DNA of 64,000 nt from Cloeon dipterum. Lineage: Eukaryota > Arthropoda > Insecta > Ephemeroptera > Baetidae. Location of the stretch: NCBI RefSeq assembly GCF_949628265.1, contig NC_088788.1, positions 19,902,001-19,966,000 on the forward strand. The letters run 5' to 3'. This document shows positions 52,401 through 64,000 of the stretch, piece after piece. The notes beneath the pieces are model-generated. The model was not told the DNA's origin. It saw only the letters and a program-made list of their open reading frames with translations, and made no database searches. Every line of letters begins with the position of its first letter. Position 1 is the first letter of the stretch. The translations under genes were made by a program, and so were the position numbers.

Positions 52401-54728
52401 GCACAAGATATTGAAGGTGAGAAGCTCATTCTGGGTGTCATGTTTGATCAAATACATATTGTGTAGAGTAATGATTTTAAAACAATATTTACATTATTAA
52501 AGAAGCAGCGTACATTTTTCGATTAATAAGGATTATGGAAAAGCACCAATGTAAAAGAATGGCAGGTAACCAAATTTTTTCTATCATTTCCCTCTTCTGT
52601 TGACCAAAAAGACGTGTTTCGGTTCCAAACTATGGTACCCTGGTATATCAGAACCAAATTTTCTCTTTTAAAATTCTCAAAATTTCAAAAATTTTAATTT
52701 GCTTGATAATTTTAAAAAAACATTTTTGCAACTTTGCAATGACAAAAATAATGTGCTCAACAAAGGAGGGGATTTGCTTACAATTTGAACTAGCCCCTAC
52801 AATTGGGGGTTTCCCTATCCTCCTCTTTGCTTGTCTTAAAATGTGAAATAATTTGTTATATTTCTTACACGCATATCATAAACGACATTTAAAGTTTGTA
52901 CCCTGAATGATTTTTAGATATGAAAATGAAACTTCCAATATTGAAAAGTTTACGTGAACTATTGTCTTGTAACTTAAAAATACTGCTTTAAAAAATTCAT
53001 TGGCTTATTGCGTGAGTGAGAAATGCATAAATAATGACCATTGTACAAATGATGAACGTTCTTTCTCAGGCCATTTTAAATTTCTAGGATTATCCAATAT
53101 AAAATTTGTCGGGGAGGCTGCCAGCACCGTGGCCCACAAAGTGGCAGTAAAAACACAATTTGTCAAGGGGCGAGAGCGCGAGCTGAAGTTTCTGGCCACG
53201 TTGGCTGCCTAGCTTTAGGCGAAAATTCAAGCTGGGAGGCAAGAAAAATTGCGAACAAAGACCTCTCAGAGCAGCAGCAGCAGGTGAAGCAGCAGGGAAA
53301 TTTACATTTACGAAACCGCTCATTTTCAGCGCCAATTTCTCATTCGCTGAATGCCAAGTGCGGGGCGAAAAATAAAGAGAAATCTGCCCGCGGCACGCAT
53401 AAGGGCAGGATTTACAAAAGCGAACGGGCACAATTCACGCGAGGTCGGAAGCAAATGCAAAATTTAAAGTCGCCATGCAGACTGTGCAGCCGCCGCCGAT
53501 GCTAGTGGAAACAAGGGTGGGCGAGCAGCAAGGGCGTGATTAAAAAATCGCGCCAACGCGCGCGGTAATTTATAAAGCTGTCGGCTTAGGAAGTTTTAAG
53601 TGTTCCGCCGAATTATCTCTGCGCCGCTCTCGACGAGCGCGCCCTTTAAAAATAATTTACGCCCATTTTTCCATAGACGTCGCCAGAGATGAAAGAGGAT
53701 AAAGTTCTCAGCACTCTAATTGATTTATTTTGCAGATAATCTCGTAAAAAGTCGGCGGCGCGGGCGAGAGCTGCCTGCGCCACAGCACCATGCCGCTACT
53801 CTCTCTCTGCTCTCTTAAGTAAATATAATCAAATTCATTCCGGCGCGCACACACGCACCGAGTGTTTGTTTTCCTCTCGAAAAATTTTCCGAAGGAGAAA
53901 AAACACAGCAACACAGGCAGCAGGCGGAATATAAAATGCAGCATGCAAAAAAACGCCGTGCTGCCGCCACCACCGGAATCAATAATAATAGCAACAACGT
54001 CGCCGGGGCTGTTTGTTTGTCGAATAAATCGGCGCGAATGTCTTTGTTGCCGAGCAGCAGGGGCGCGAAAAGAGAAAGCCACTTGACGCTGAAAATTTCG
54101 TCCAAGTGCTGCGACTCGTCGATAATGTTTATCCCTTATCTCGCTCCCTGTTAAAGGGGTTACGCAGGAAACACCATATTTTCCAATACTTCTTCCATAC
54201 AACGCTTTGCCAGTAAACTTTTGGATACGTTTCGATCAGGCATAGAAAGTTTACTGAAAAATCAGCTGAAGAGAGCAAAAATGTTGCTCAATGTAGAATT
54301 CTTCAACAATTTTGGAATATTCTTGGTCCGAAAAACTCAAAGGGATTAAGCTAAATATAGCACCACACGCTAGTCTCTTTTTTCTGAATAGAGCAATGTC
54401 AATAAATTGTTCATGGCATGTAGGAGGCACCACAGTTCTGTATATTCTCTTTGGCAAACAGAATCAGTTACAGAAGCAACAAGCATTCGGATTCAAAATT
54501 TGGTTTGTTTGCGTTGCACGCCCGAAAATCAATTAGTACAGCCGTGCGCGCTGATTAAAATTCAATTTGCATACATTGCGTGTCGCTCTCCTCTAATATG
54601 GTTTTATTTGGCAAGCGCTCGGCCAAAAATTATCGCTGGATTCGGTGAGGATCCGATATTTATTTGGTCCCTGCTGGTACCAGGGGTAGCCAGCGCCTTT
54701 CTCAGTAGACGTGTCTGGAATACAGCAT

Positions 54729-54730
<2 letters not shown>

Positions 54731-54806
<76 letters not shown>
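54731..54806. repeat. long (CT)n microsatellite
   Basis: A perfect CT tract of about 76 bases. Confidence 0.97.
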
Positions 54807-54808
<2 letters not shown>

Positions 54809-55314
54809 TGCGCGTGGGGACAACGCGACCACCATCGAGAACAGTCAAATCTGCTGCCGGCCATTGTGTATAAATTAGGCATTAAATCCCCTTCACATTG
54901 GTCAGCTTGGAATTACGGTATTACACGATCTCGCCGGCATTATTGTCAGGAGCAGCATTGAAGGGCGCTTTTGAGGTTTTAAAACTATTTGTCTGCTTAC
55001 AGCTCTTTCATTTCCTGTGCTCCATCGGGCTCAGCCACGCTTATTGTCACCATTCAATGAAGACTTACTATTGTTCCGACTGCGATATTAATTTTCAGTT
55101 CAATCAAAACCATAGCATAAAATTCTAGGATTTTTTACTTCATTGACATTTTCAACAGCGTTAGTGCTTCGTTGTTCCATTTATTAAATATTAAAAATTC
55201 CTAGCATAGTGAAATACGATAGTGGGTGAACGGAAATTTAATATCGCAGGAACAGACCTAAGTCTTCATTGAATTCATAAAAAATGCCTCTTATGTTTCC
55301 AAGAGTAATTAAAA

Positions 55315-55368
55315 AAAAATGCCTCGTATTTTGAGTTGGCTTTCGTAAATCCCTGCTGAGGCATTTTT
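55315..55368. repeat. 54-base hairpin with an extra copy of one arm
   Basis: AAAAATGCCTC (55315-55325) and GAGGCATTTTT (55358-55368) are exact reverse complements around a 32-base loop. A further direct copy of AAAAATGCCTC lies at 55280-55290. The stem is too short for a convincing microRNA precursor. Confidence 0.4.
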
Positions 55369-56003
55369 CTTCGTACTATATTTTTTTAATGAAATTTTAC
55401 AATATCTTGGAAAAATCCAAATTTGCCAGTTTTACTGTTATCAGAAAAATTGTTAAGTACCTCTATGAAAGGGATACAAATATTTTGGCTGTTATACTTC
55501 CTTGTGTACTAAAGACTCGCGAATTTGGTTTATAAAATACCGAAAGACCTGGGAGACTTGCTAAAATTTGTACTTTAAATTATAGTGACTGGCACCTATT
55601 GACCACTCCAACAACCAATTCAAATAGTCAAAATCCATGATCCGGTAATCGCTAGAAAATAACCAAAAATTATTCCCGTTTTTAGTGTTTACACCCACCA
55701 ATAATTAATCCTGTGCGTGTTGGTTACCGTATTTTGCCAGAAAGATATTGTGATATTGATGAACCGCCCTTTCCTACTTAATTAAATTTTGAACATAATT
55801 GAAATAAAGTCAGAGTGATAGAAACCCAACAAGAATGAATCTGCGAAAACTCAGATTAGGCAGTCAAGCGCGAAAAGTTGATTGCAAAAGTTTGCGCGTC
55901 TCTCTCGTTATCAGTTGTGGCGCAGCGATGCAAGTACCGCGAGCACGATCGTGAGAATTTAATTTCAAGCGCGCGCGTTTCCGTTATTATCACACAGCCA
56001 GAG

Positions 56004-56006
<3 letters not shown>

Positions 56007-56085
<79 letters not shown>
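56007..56085. repeat. long (GA)n microsatellite
   Basis: A perfect GA tract of about 79 bases. Confidence 0.97.
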
Positions 56086-56086
<1 letters not shown>

Positions 56087-59000
56087 ACTGCGGCAATGGC
56101 TCGTCTCTTTTTTCCTGTTCCGCAGCTGCTGATCCCGGCGCGGTGTATTTTTAAATTAAAAATATTGAAATTTGCATCATAAAAAGCAGTGTGGCGTGGC
56201 GAGGAGCTCTGGCAGAAAACACACACGTGCGCGTCCACAATGCACCGCCGCTTTTTATCCGATCTATTGATTTCCTGTAAAGAGCGAATTTGAACGCGCG
56301 CACCTCTATCAATTATAATGCTCTGCGGAGGTGAATCATTTATTCCGTTCAGTTTAATCTTGAACAAAAATATTGACAGCGGCTGAATGGCAAGTTCATC
56401 CACCCCGTGCGTGCGTTGAGAGTGTGCGAGGCACGCACCGCCGCGCATTTTCCTGCCCTCTATAAATAATGGCAGAGCGAACGAGAGAGATAGAGAGAGA
56501 GGTGTTGCGGTGTTATTTTTCGACGCAAATTGAGCCAAGCGAATATTAAATCGCGAATCAGCACGTGCCATGTGCTGGCCTGAAAAAATCGAGGCTCTTC
56601 CCCACTGCCAATAACCGCACGCTAGTAATTTATCAGGCAGCTGAAAAATTCCGGACGATCGAGTAGAATAATTTTAAATGCCACAAAATTAAATGGACCT
56701 TTCTCTGCTAAAAATAATAAGTACACCGAATCTCTGTGTCCCGAAAATAAAAATAAATATTTCAAATTGATTTTAATCGATATTCAGTGCAATTTTTAGC
56801 GGAATGAAAAGAATCCATTGCCTTTTTGCATCAACAAAAGATATTAAAATTGCAACGTTGATTAAGGGTTATTTGAATATGTTTTGCTGTGCTAAAAATT
56901 ACTAAATGGTGCCTCAAAGAGATCTGATTTATTTTACACAACCCAGGAAAGCTCAAAGTTGTGTTAGATTTGTAAATTTCTGCAATTCTGTCTTCTCTTT
57001 CTCGCTCAGCCTGTCGCCATAAAAAGTAAAATAAATTGATTTTGACGGATTATTTATAAATATTATTACTAACATAATATGATGAACGCTTTGCATTGAA
57101 AAAGAACTTTAATTACAACGGACAGCATTATTTTCCTTTTAATTATTCAGGCAAATTCTTTTTCGGACAAATTCCCTTTTTTGGCCATTCCGGATCGTTC
57201 GGACAAATCACTCTTTTCTATTCGTACAAAGTACAAGCTCGCGCGCCAAATCTTTTATTCGGTTCCGAGAAGATGATTTTCACGAATATAGAAATGTTTA
57301 AATTAGAGCCGTTGAAAACTTTTGAAAGCTGAATATGTAAGTTGTTTATCTAGCTAATATGTTTTGCAACATATTTTGCATACACATAAATTTCTCTTCA
57401 TAACAAAGCAATGTATGTTTTTGCTATTTTCTTATAAATGCGCTATTAACGAATATATTAATTTTACGATATCAGCAATTACTAAATTAATTTATTTTAT
57501 TTTCACTGTTAATGTAAAACAAAATTAGAGTCTTTAAGAAATCATATTAAAATAGAGCAAACAAACTGATTTTTACATATCGCTTTGAATGATCGTGACG
57601 TCTACTGAGCTATTGAAGTACCAATGCTCGATCATATTTCTAGATTCCGGCGTTGGCAGCATTTGAAAGGTCAATGTGATATGGTATAGGCAATTAGCAC
57701 GACACGGGCCCATTGTCTCTGGGCAGTTGTTTGCATTGTGTTGCCTTCATCTGCCGGCTTTCACTTCTAATTATTTCAAATCCCAATTGAATCAAAACGG
57801 CAGCCATATTGCAGCCGGCAGCGTTATTCCCGAGGACATAGCCTAACATACACACATATGTGTTTTGTGTTTGTGTGACAATGTGGCGTTGAATTTGCAA
57901 ACCGGCTAATGCTCATAAATAGAAAGCGCGCGCGCTCTCGCATTAATTTGCTGGCAAGGGGAGATTCGATTATGAGATTCGTGCACCACTCGCTCTCTGT
58001 GTTGTTTGTTTCCATCAAAGTACTTCGTCACGAATCGAATATTCGGGCCTCTTTTGAATTTAGTTTCGTGCCAATTAGATTACGAGCAGAATCATTTTTA
58101 TTACTCTGCTGATGCACGAGTACTTGATCATGCATTTTCATTGTACACCAGCGAATTATCTGATTAGATGATGAACGGAAGGATATTACTCAGTGAAACG
58201 AACTCTTCAATTTTCTCTATTCCAGCAGTAATCAGTTTATTAACACTTGAAAAAACTCACAGCCTGGTTAAAATTTGCATAATTCAAAAATAAAATAAAA
58301 GTTTACTTGCAGAGCTAAGATTAAATTTGTCTGAATATTTTATTATTAATTAATTTATTTAATTAATTAATTTATTATATTTTATGAAAATCAAAATAAG
58401 CTTGAATTTACGCTTAATATTGAAAATACTCACATGCAACACAAACCAGTATGAGACGGGGAGGGAGGGAGAGAAATCTAGAAAAAATTTAATTTTTGAA
58501 CATAAATTTTGTCTACATTTTATAATTTGTTATACATACACACTAGTTCGTGCTGCGTGTGAATGCCTTAGAAAAGTGTGATTTTATACTATTTTTTCTA
58601 AACTTTGTCATAGCAATACAGTACAAGTTAAATCCCGTCTTCTGCACAAACGTTATTGAGAATGAGAAATAAGCGCTCCTTTCAACGGCTTTCAACACAA
58701 ATACATATTTAGAACTAGGGACCGCAAACGCTGTCCCGATCGTCGGGGCGGAGGTGTGGCAAATTGTGTTTCGCCACACTCGCTGACCTTTGACATTTTT
58801 GCTGGTGGGCAAGCAGCGTGCGAGGATGATGCGCTAGTGGAATTAGGCGTTTTATTAGTTTCATTGGTGCTGTGCTCGCGACAAAAAAAAGAGAGCTTTT
58901 TGCACGTGCCCCCTTTTTGCTGCGTGCTGGCGTGATACATGTTTTAGCGGCGACAGACACACGTCACTGAGCCTAACATATCGCACGTCTTCAATCTTCC

Positions 59001-60419
59001 CTTTGGCCCGATCGTTCCATTTCCTCTTTCCTTTTTTTCCAGTTGCGCACGGAACAATGTCCGACAACTCCAAATGCATTATTGATTTTGGGTGCACGAA
59101 TGGGCAACTAGAGTTGATATTTTCTCTGGACTGCGATGGAAGTAGTGAGAAAAGTCAAAAGCGTGGTTGCGCAAGAAGGAGATGAAAAGGCGATTCGTAT
59201 AATATATGCTACACAATATTCAACCAGAGCCTCGTTTAATAGGCAGTTTCTCGTTATTCGCTCTATTCATTGCAAGTTTGTCGAAGCCCTGTGAGCTTCT
59301 ATAATCACTAGCAGTATGGCGAAATGCAATCTGTTGCAGTGATTGCTGTGCAGTTCTTGTGTGGCTGCAGTTATGTGGCACAGTAACGTAATTTAAATAG
59401 AAATGTTAGTTCATTCAGGGCTTTACAATAGCTTTGCTCTTTTTCTATTTTTGAATATAAACTTTCATTCGCAAGTTCTTTTACTTTAATTATAAATTAA
59501 GTTTGAGCTATAGGGTAGTGAATGCCTTTTTTCATAAGAGCTCTAATCTTTTAGCTATCATATATTCAGTAAAATTCATATAGGCAGTAAAATTCAATTC
59601 CAGATCTTTAAAATTGCCGAATAGTCATGGCATTTAATTTACTTTGATATTAACAGACATGCACACCAGATCAATGTGTTATAATGAAGGAGAGAAAAAT
59701 ATTGAGTGCGATGTACGATGCGATAATTTTGGGCATAAAAACAAAGACACCTTCAAACACCAAGCGAAATTCTTTTCAATGGGTGATTAATATTAAAAAC
59801 AAATTGTACATTTAGGCACACAGCATCAGAGCGTGAATTAATTTGTTTGCGTGGTGTAGAGAGGGACGCTTTTCAATCGCGGCAGCACCGACAAATCCGA
59901 TGCGGCTTGCAGCGTTCGGCAGTGCGCAAACAAATCTAGAATTATTGATAAGCTACTAAAACGCCGTTTTTACTCCCACAAATCTCACATGCGTCGTCCA
60001 AACGTGATAGAGTGAGCGCGCACTGTGTATATAAAAAGTAAAAACAACAAATCGCGGCGCTGGGAAATCTCCAGCCGCGCACTCTGTTCAATAATTCAGC
60101 ATTTAAACGTTTTTGTTTATCTTGTTACTTCTGCTGGTTTTATTTGGGCAAATATAAAAGAGAGGATAAAAGTTGATGAGATTGCTTCAGTCATCCGGCA
60201 CAGACCGCTCGGCAATCCTAGCATACACATTTCAGGGGCCGGTTTTATTGCGCATTACCTTCCTCCGAATTGGCATCGTTCGGCCCCATAAAAAGTGCAA
60301 CACTTTTGATCCGCACGGATTGCTGTCGACGTTCTTGCTGGTCAATCGCGAGGTTTACCTATAGCCACGACCTTTTCTAGTCATAAATGTAACGCAGTGC
60401 CGCCGCGTCCCAATAAAGT

Positions 60420-60432
60420 CCACTAGGGGGTG
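60420..60432 (+). promoter_or_regulatory. CTCF-like motif
   Basis: CCACTAGGGGGTG matches the CTCF consensus CCASYAGRKGGCR with a single mismatch (T for C near the right end). It is the best such match I noticed in the window. Insulator function is inferred. Confidence 0.35.
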
Positions 60433-61156
60433 TAAGGTGCTCAAAATTATTGATTGCTGAACGCAGCTTTAAATCGACATAGGTGGAAATACTGAAATTC
60501 GTCTCTAGAAGATTCATTTCTTTATAACGCTTTATTGTTATTGGATTTTTTTCATTAATTACAGCTGATGTCAGTTGTATCGCGTCTTTTTGGTTTTAAA
60601 TTTCAGGGAAGAATTTCTAGCCAAAAAGGGCATATTTTTGTATCATCCAACATAAGGAAATTGTCTGGCAGTGGATATCCCTCATTTAACGAGGTTTTTT
60701 AAAAATAATTCAGAACGCATGTCTACACAAACAGTGTCTGTTGTATTGCCTATTAGCATTCTGAGTGATATTTTTCTTTGTTCCCACGGGAGCCGGGCGG
60801 AAATTTTATTTCTATCGGTGGTAGAAATGAACCAAGAGAATAGAAATATCCGGAACACGGGTGCACGCACACAAAAGCAGCCCACTCGAAAATGTTTTCT
60901 TTGTCGGGGCACCGCTAACACAGATTCAATATCGAGCAAGAAAGAAAACGGAGCAAGGAAAAAGGCCGTGGAAAATTGATCTCTCGCTTCATCATTCATC
61001 GAGCGAGAAATAAGAAAGAAAGATTGCATGAAACCCGAGGCACGCGTAGGTGCATCTCCGCCCACGGCAGCCCAAAAGGCCGGCGCACATGTGCCTGGGG
61101 GTTCGTTGTTCGCAAGCACGTGCGGCGTGTTCGCCGCCAGAGAACACGAGCGGGCG

Positions 61157-61159
<3 letters not shown>

Positions 61160-61244
<85 letters not shown>
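61160..61244. repeat. long (GA)n microsatellite with adjoining CA run
   Basis: A perfect GA tract of about 85 bases. It is followed after GTCACC by a short CA run to about 61263. Six overlapping chance frames of 97-175 residues on both strands are built on it. Confidence 0.97.
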
Positions 61245-61246
<2 letters not shown>

Positions 61247-62701
61247 CACCCACACACACACACGCAGGCTGCCCTTTGGGGAGATCGATTGCCAGGAAAT
61301 GGACACTGGCAACATCGATGAAATGGATGGCACTGTAACACGTGACACGCGCGCGCTTTGCATGATCATGCCGCCGTAAATCACGGCTTTTGGCCAAGGG
61401 AAGTTGTATTTCATGCTCGCATGACACCCTCCGCCCCCCAATATTCATACGAATCAATTGTTTTCGCCAACGCCGGAAGCCGCTGAAAATTTCGACACTG
61501 GTGCGCATTTTGCTATGCTGCACAGTGAATTAGGGATTCAACGAGGAGCGCAACTGTGCGGCGAGGCGGACGGTCTCTGTCATCACTACTCTTTGCTGTT
61601 GGCAAAAGTACATTTTTTTTAAAGTCTTCAAAGGCTAGTACTGACACGAACAATTTGCATTTTTATCAAATAGCTTGGATAGGTCACCATAGAAATAGTG
61701 TATGGTTGATCAAAATGGTTTTTTCAGCTGACGAGGGTACAAATTTTTGCAGTTATATTTTAAATAACTTAATCGAAAGAGACAGCACGGAAGCTACACT
61801 AATTATATGATATTTTCCTTAGTTAGCTCATTGTCAGCAATATTCTTTTCAGCTGAAATATTTTGTTCAATAATTATTATTTATTTTTTGTTGAATATAT
61901 ATCACAGGGTAAACGACATGCAACGAACGCTAACCCTATGAGCTTGTGGTAAGGATAGACAAAATAATGTCAGATATCTGTATGATTTTTTTGAAGCGAG
62001 TTTAAACTTGAGTTTTTATGCAACGTATACATAACAAACCACAATAAAGGATGTGGTCAAAAGAAAAGTAATAGTGAAACTCATCAAAAAGAAGTATAAA
62101 TATATGAAATTGAACAAAGGCTCGCATTAAATTTGTGTGGTCTCTTCGAGCCGCTCAGTTCATTGGCTTGGCTGAGCGGAGACATGAATCCAAGAATTTT
62201 TTCCAGAATTAAGACTGAAAGATCACAATATCGGAAATTTAATATAAAATCACAAGGGAAAATCAATTTTGAAAAAATTAATTACGACACGCTGCAGTAA
62301 AATGCGAATCGAGAATATAACAATTATTATCACAGTTATAAACAATGCATCAGATCTGTTGGTTAGTACAAACGTCAAGAATGCGCACGACATAGTGCTC
62401 CCGGCCGGAGAGAGAGAAAGGTGACATGACCGTGTGCGTGCGAGGGTGAGCGGTCAGCGAAGGTGGAAGAAAGTGACGCGCCAATCAACAGTTACAAGTG
62501 ACATCTTGCGGAGCGAAATACTTGGTTTACGCCAGAATGTGCGGGAACTGCTACAAATTTAATTAGATATAAACATGCCTTCAAAATCAAATTGATGTGA
62601 AATACATTAAAAAATCGACACCAAGTTTTTTAATCAAATTCGGTATGATACTTTTGCTTCAATTTAACTAATTACAAAGTATTGTCTTGCTGACAAACGA
62701 G

Positions 62702-62722
62702 ATGTCTGCCCCGAAGATCAAG
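62702..62722 (+). CDS. weak candidate first exon (MSAPKIK) of a gene running off the right edge
   Basis: ATG with a purine at -3 opens the frame MSAPKIK, which ends at a fair donor, AAG|GTAAAC, in phase 0. The frame also stays open past the donor for 64 more codons without recognisable content. The only support is start context plus donor. A chance occurrence is quite likely, because such ATG-to-GTAA arrangements are common in 35 kb of sequence. Confidence 0.12.
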
Positions 62723-64000
62723 GTAAACAAATCTTGGACCATCAAAGTTGAATTTAGTGTCAAAAGAGGAGAGGCAGCGGCGATTGCCACAAACGCCGGT
62801 CCAACGGGCGGCGTGTTGTGCAGGTTGCGGACCTGTGGCACTCACTTTTCATCAAAACGCCTTGAAACCAAACACACAGCGTGCCCGCTGCGTACCTGTT
62901 GATTTGAGCGACAAGCCTCTTTTTACACAAACAGGTGTGTCAACGTCGCCATTAGGCCAAGACACGGGTAAAATTTATCCGCGCGGCCGGGCGAGAGAGA
63001 AAGAGTGCCCTCTTCAATCTGCTGCACCGTGCGGACGCGTTCTTAATGAAAACAGGCTCTCTTCCATTTTCGTTTCTCTCTCCACGCCGGCTGATGAAAT
63101 TGGATCCGCTCTGAGGAAAAAGAGACGAGCGGGCGGGCGCGCGCCGCGTGTGTGTACATATGCGCACAGGACGGAATATTTTATTTCGGCGCGTTGATGA
63201 TGATGATGAGTCGGTGGCTCAGAAATAACAAGGGAAGAAAAGTATGATGGAGCCGGGTGTGTGCGAATGAATTTTTCTCTCCTTTCTTTCCCTCTCGCTC
63301 GCTAGCTCGCTTGCGTATAACTTTTCAGCCGGGCTAAACTTTTCACACACGCTGCAGCTGAGAGTCTTCAATAAAAATAAATCACTTTCGCTTCGCTCTC
63401 ATATCATCTCTGGTGTGCCTTTTGCAGGGAGCGCGCCATATTTCCAAACTGTTACCGAAAAAGCTCTCGAATAAAGACGAAAGTCTCGCTCGGCCACCAC
63501 CTATTTTCCATGCCATAAAGTTCGCAGGCGTCTCGTGCGCGAAATGAGATTACTATAAATCTCGGCTGGTAATTTAGCCAGATTAAAAGAAGTGGCTTTT
63601 GCTTTCTTGGCAGCCGGTGGGGCCGTAAAACCGCGCCGATATGGCTTATCACTTGGCTGGTGTGGAGCAGATCATTAAAGCCTGGCCGACCTCACGCTCT
63701 GCTTTATTGCCCTCGCGACCGCTCGCGCCCTCGCCTATATTAACAACCGAGATTTGCCCTTAAAAGGGAAATGTCTGAAAATGACATTAAATTTCCGTTC
63801 CCTCAGCTAAAATCAACCACTAAAGAGTGTCCAAAGCAAAAATATTTGTAAGAAAACTTAATAAAGTTGGAAAATAGACAGCAATAATGATGGAGCCAGT
63901 TCCATTCTTTCTCTGCTGTAAACATTTTTTGAAAGTTAAAATTAATGCCCTGTGCGTTTTGATGAATATCGTAAAAATATATATTAACTAACTCATTTTA

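Larger units (their letters stand above)
49409..64000. other. 14.6-kb gene-less stretch to the window end
   Basis: AT-rich DNA alternates with GC-richer blocks (50400-50960, 51920-52380, 53080-54150, 55870-56600, 57650-58110, 58700-59200, 59830-60420, 60780-61560, 62350-63750). It contains three long GA/CT tracts, a CTCF-like motif at 60420-60432 and an 11-base hairpin at 55315-55368. Large frames over the GA tracts are artefacts of the repeat. A short ATG-to-donor segment at 62702-62722 is a weak first-exon candidate. No gene can be supported. Confidence 0.45.

Noticed and set aside
55990..56571. 193-residue minus-strand frame
   Set aside because: Its Ser-Leu core comes from the GA tract at 56007-56085, and the rest has no recognisable features.
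60976..61523. Six overlapping frames of 97-175 residues on both strands
   Set aside because: All are built on the GA tract at 61160-61244, which encodes Arg-Glu or Ser-Leu runs without stops.

Overview
The window reads as nuclear DNA of an arthropod, most likely an insect or other hexapod. Genes are split by short GT-AG introns. They include a chitin-binding (peritrophin-type) secreted protein and a fork head factor of the FoxL1 type. Intergenic DNA is AT-rich and crowded with long GA/CT dinucleotide tracts, and one retrotransposon trace carries a tRNA-Trp primer binding site. I saw no bacterial-style operons, CRISPR arrays or tRNA/rRNA genes.

Layout. (1) 1-8.9 kb: a + strand chitin-binding protein gene with certain exons at 7572-7800 and 8041-8516. 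A six-codon first exon at 1752-1769 is inferred because it completes the signal peptide in frame. Just beyond its 3' end lies an isolated signal-peptide exon on the minus strand (8905-8791), whose remaining exons I could not find. (2) 9-18.3 kb: no convincing gene. (3) 18.3-23.8 kb: two housekeeping genes in head-to-head orientation. The short-form tRNase Z ELAC1 (minus, eight exons, 367 codons) and GDP-mannose 4,6-dehydratase (plus, seven exons, 360 codons) share a 435-bp promoter region with three CCAAT boxes and a GC box. Both models close in frame at every junction. (4) 26.7-28.3 kb: a two-exon FoxL1-type gene with a complete fork head domain and an eh1-like Groucho-binding motif. (5) 28.4-64 kb: about 35 kb with no convincing gene. 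It holds eight long GA/CT tracts, a diverged ~330-bp non-coding duplication (37.46 and 40.45 kb), an LTR-retrotransposon remnant at 48.5-49.4 kb, two CTCF-like motifs and several inverted repeats. It may be a regulatory landscape for the fork head gene or for genes outside the window; that is inference.

The genes do not form one pathway. ELAC1 acts on tRNA 3' ends, GMD starts GDP-fucose synthesis for glycosylation, FoxL1 is a developmental transcription factor, and the chitin-binding protein belongs to cuticle or peritrophic matrix. The most unusual signals are the duplicated non-coding element and the tRNA-Trp-primed retroelement trace. I found no clear sign of a wholly new molecular system.
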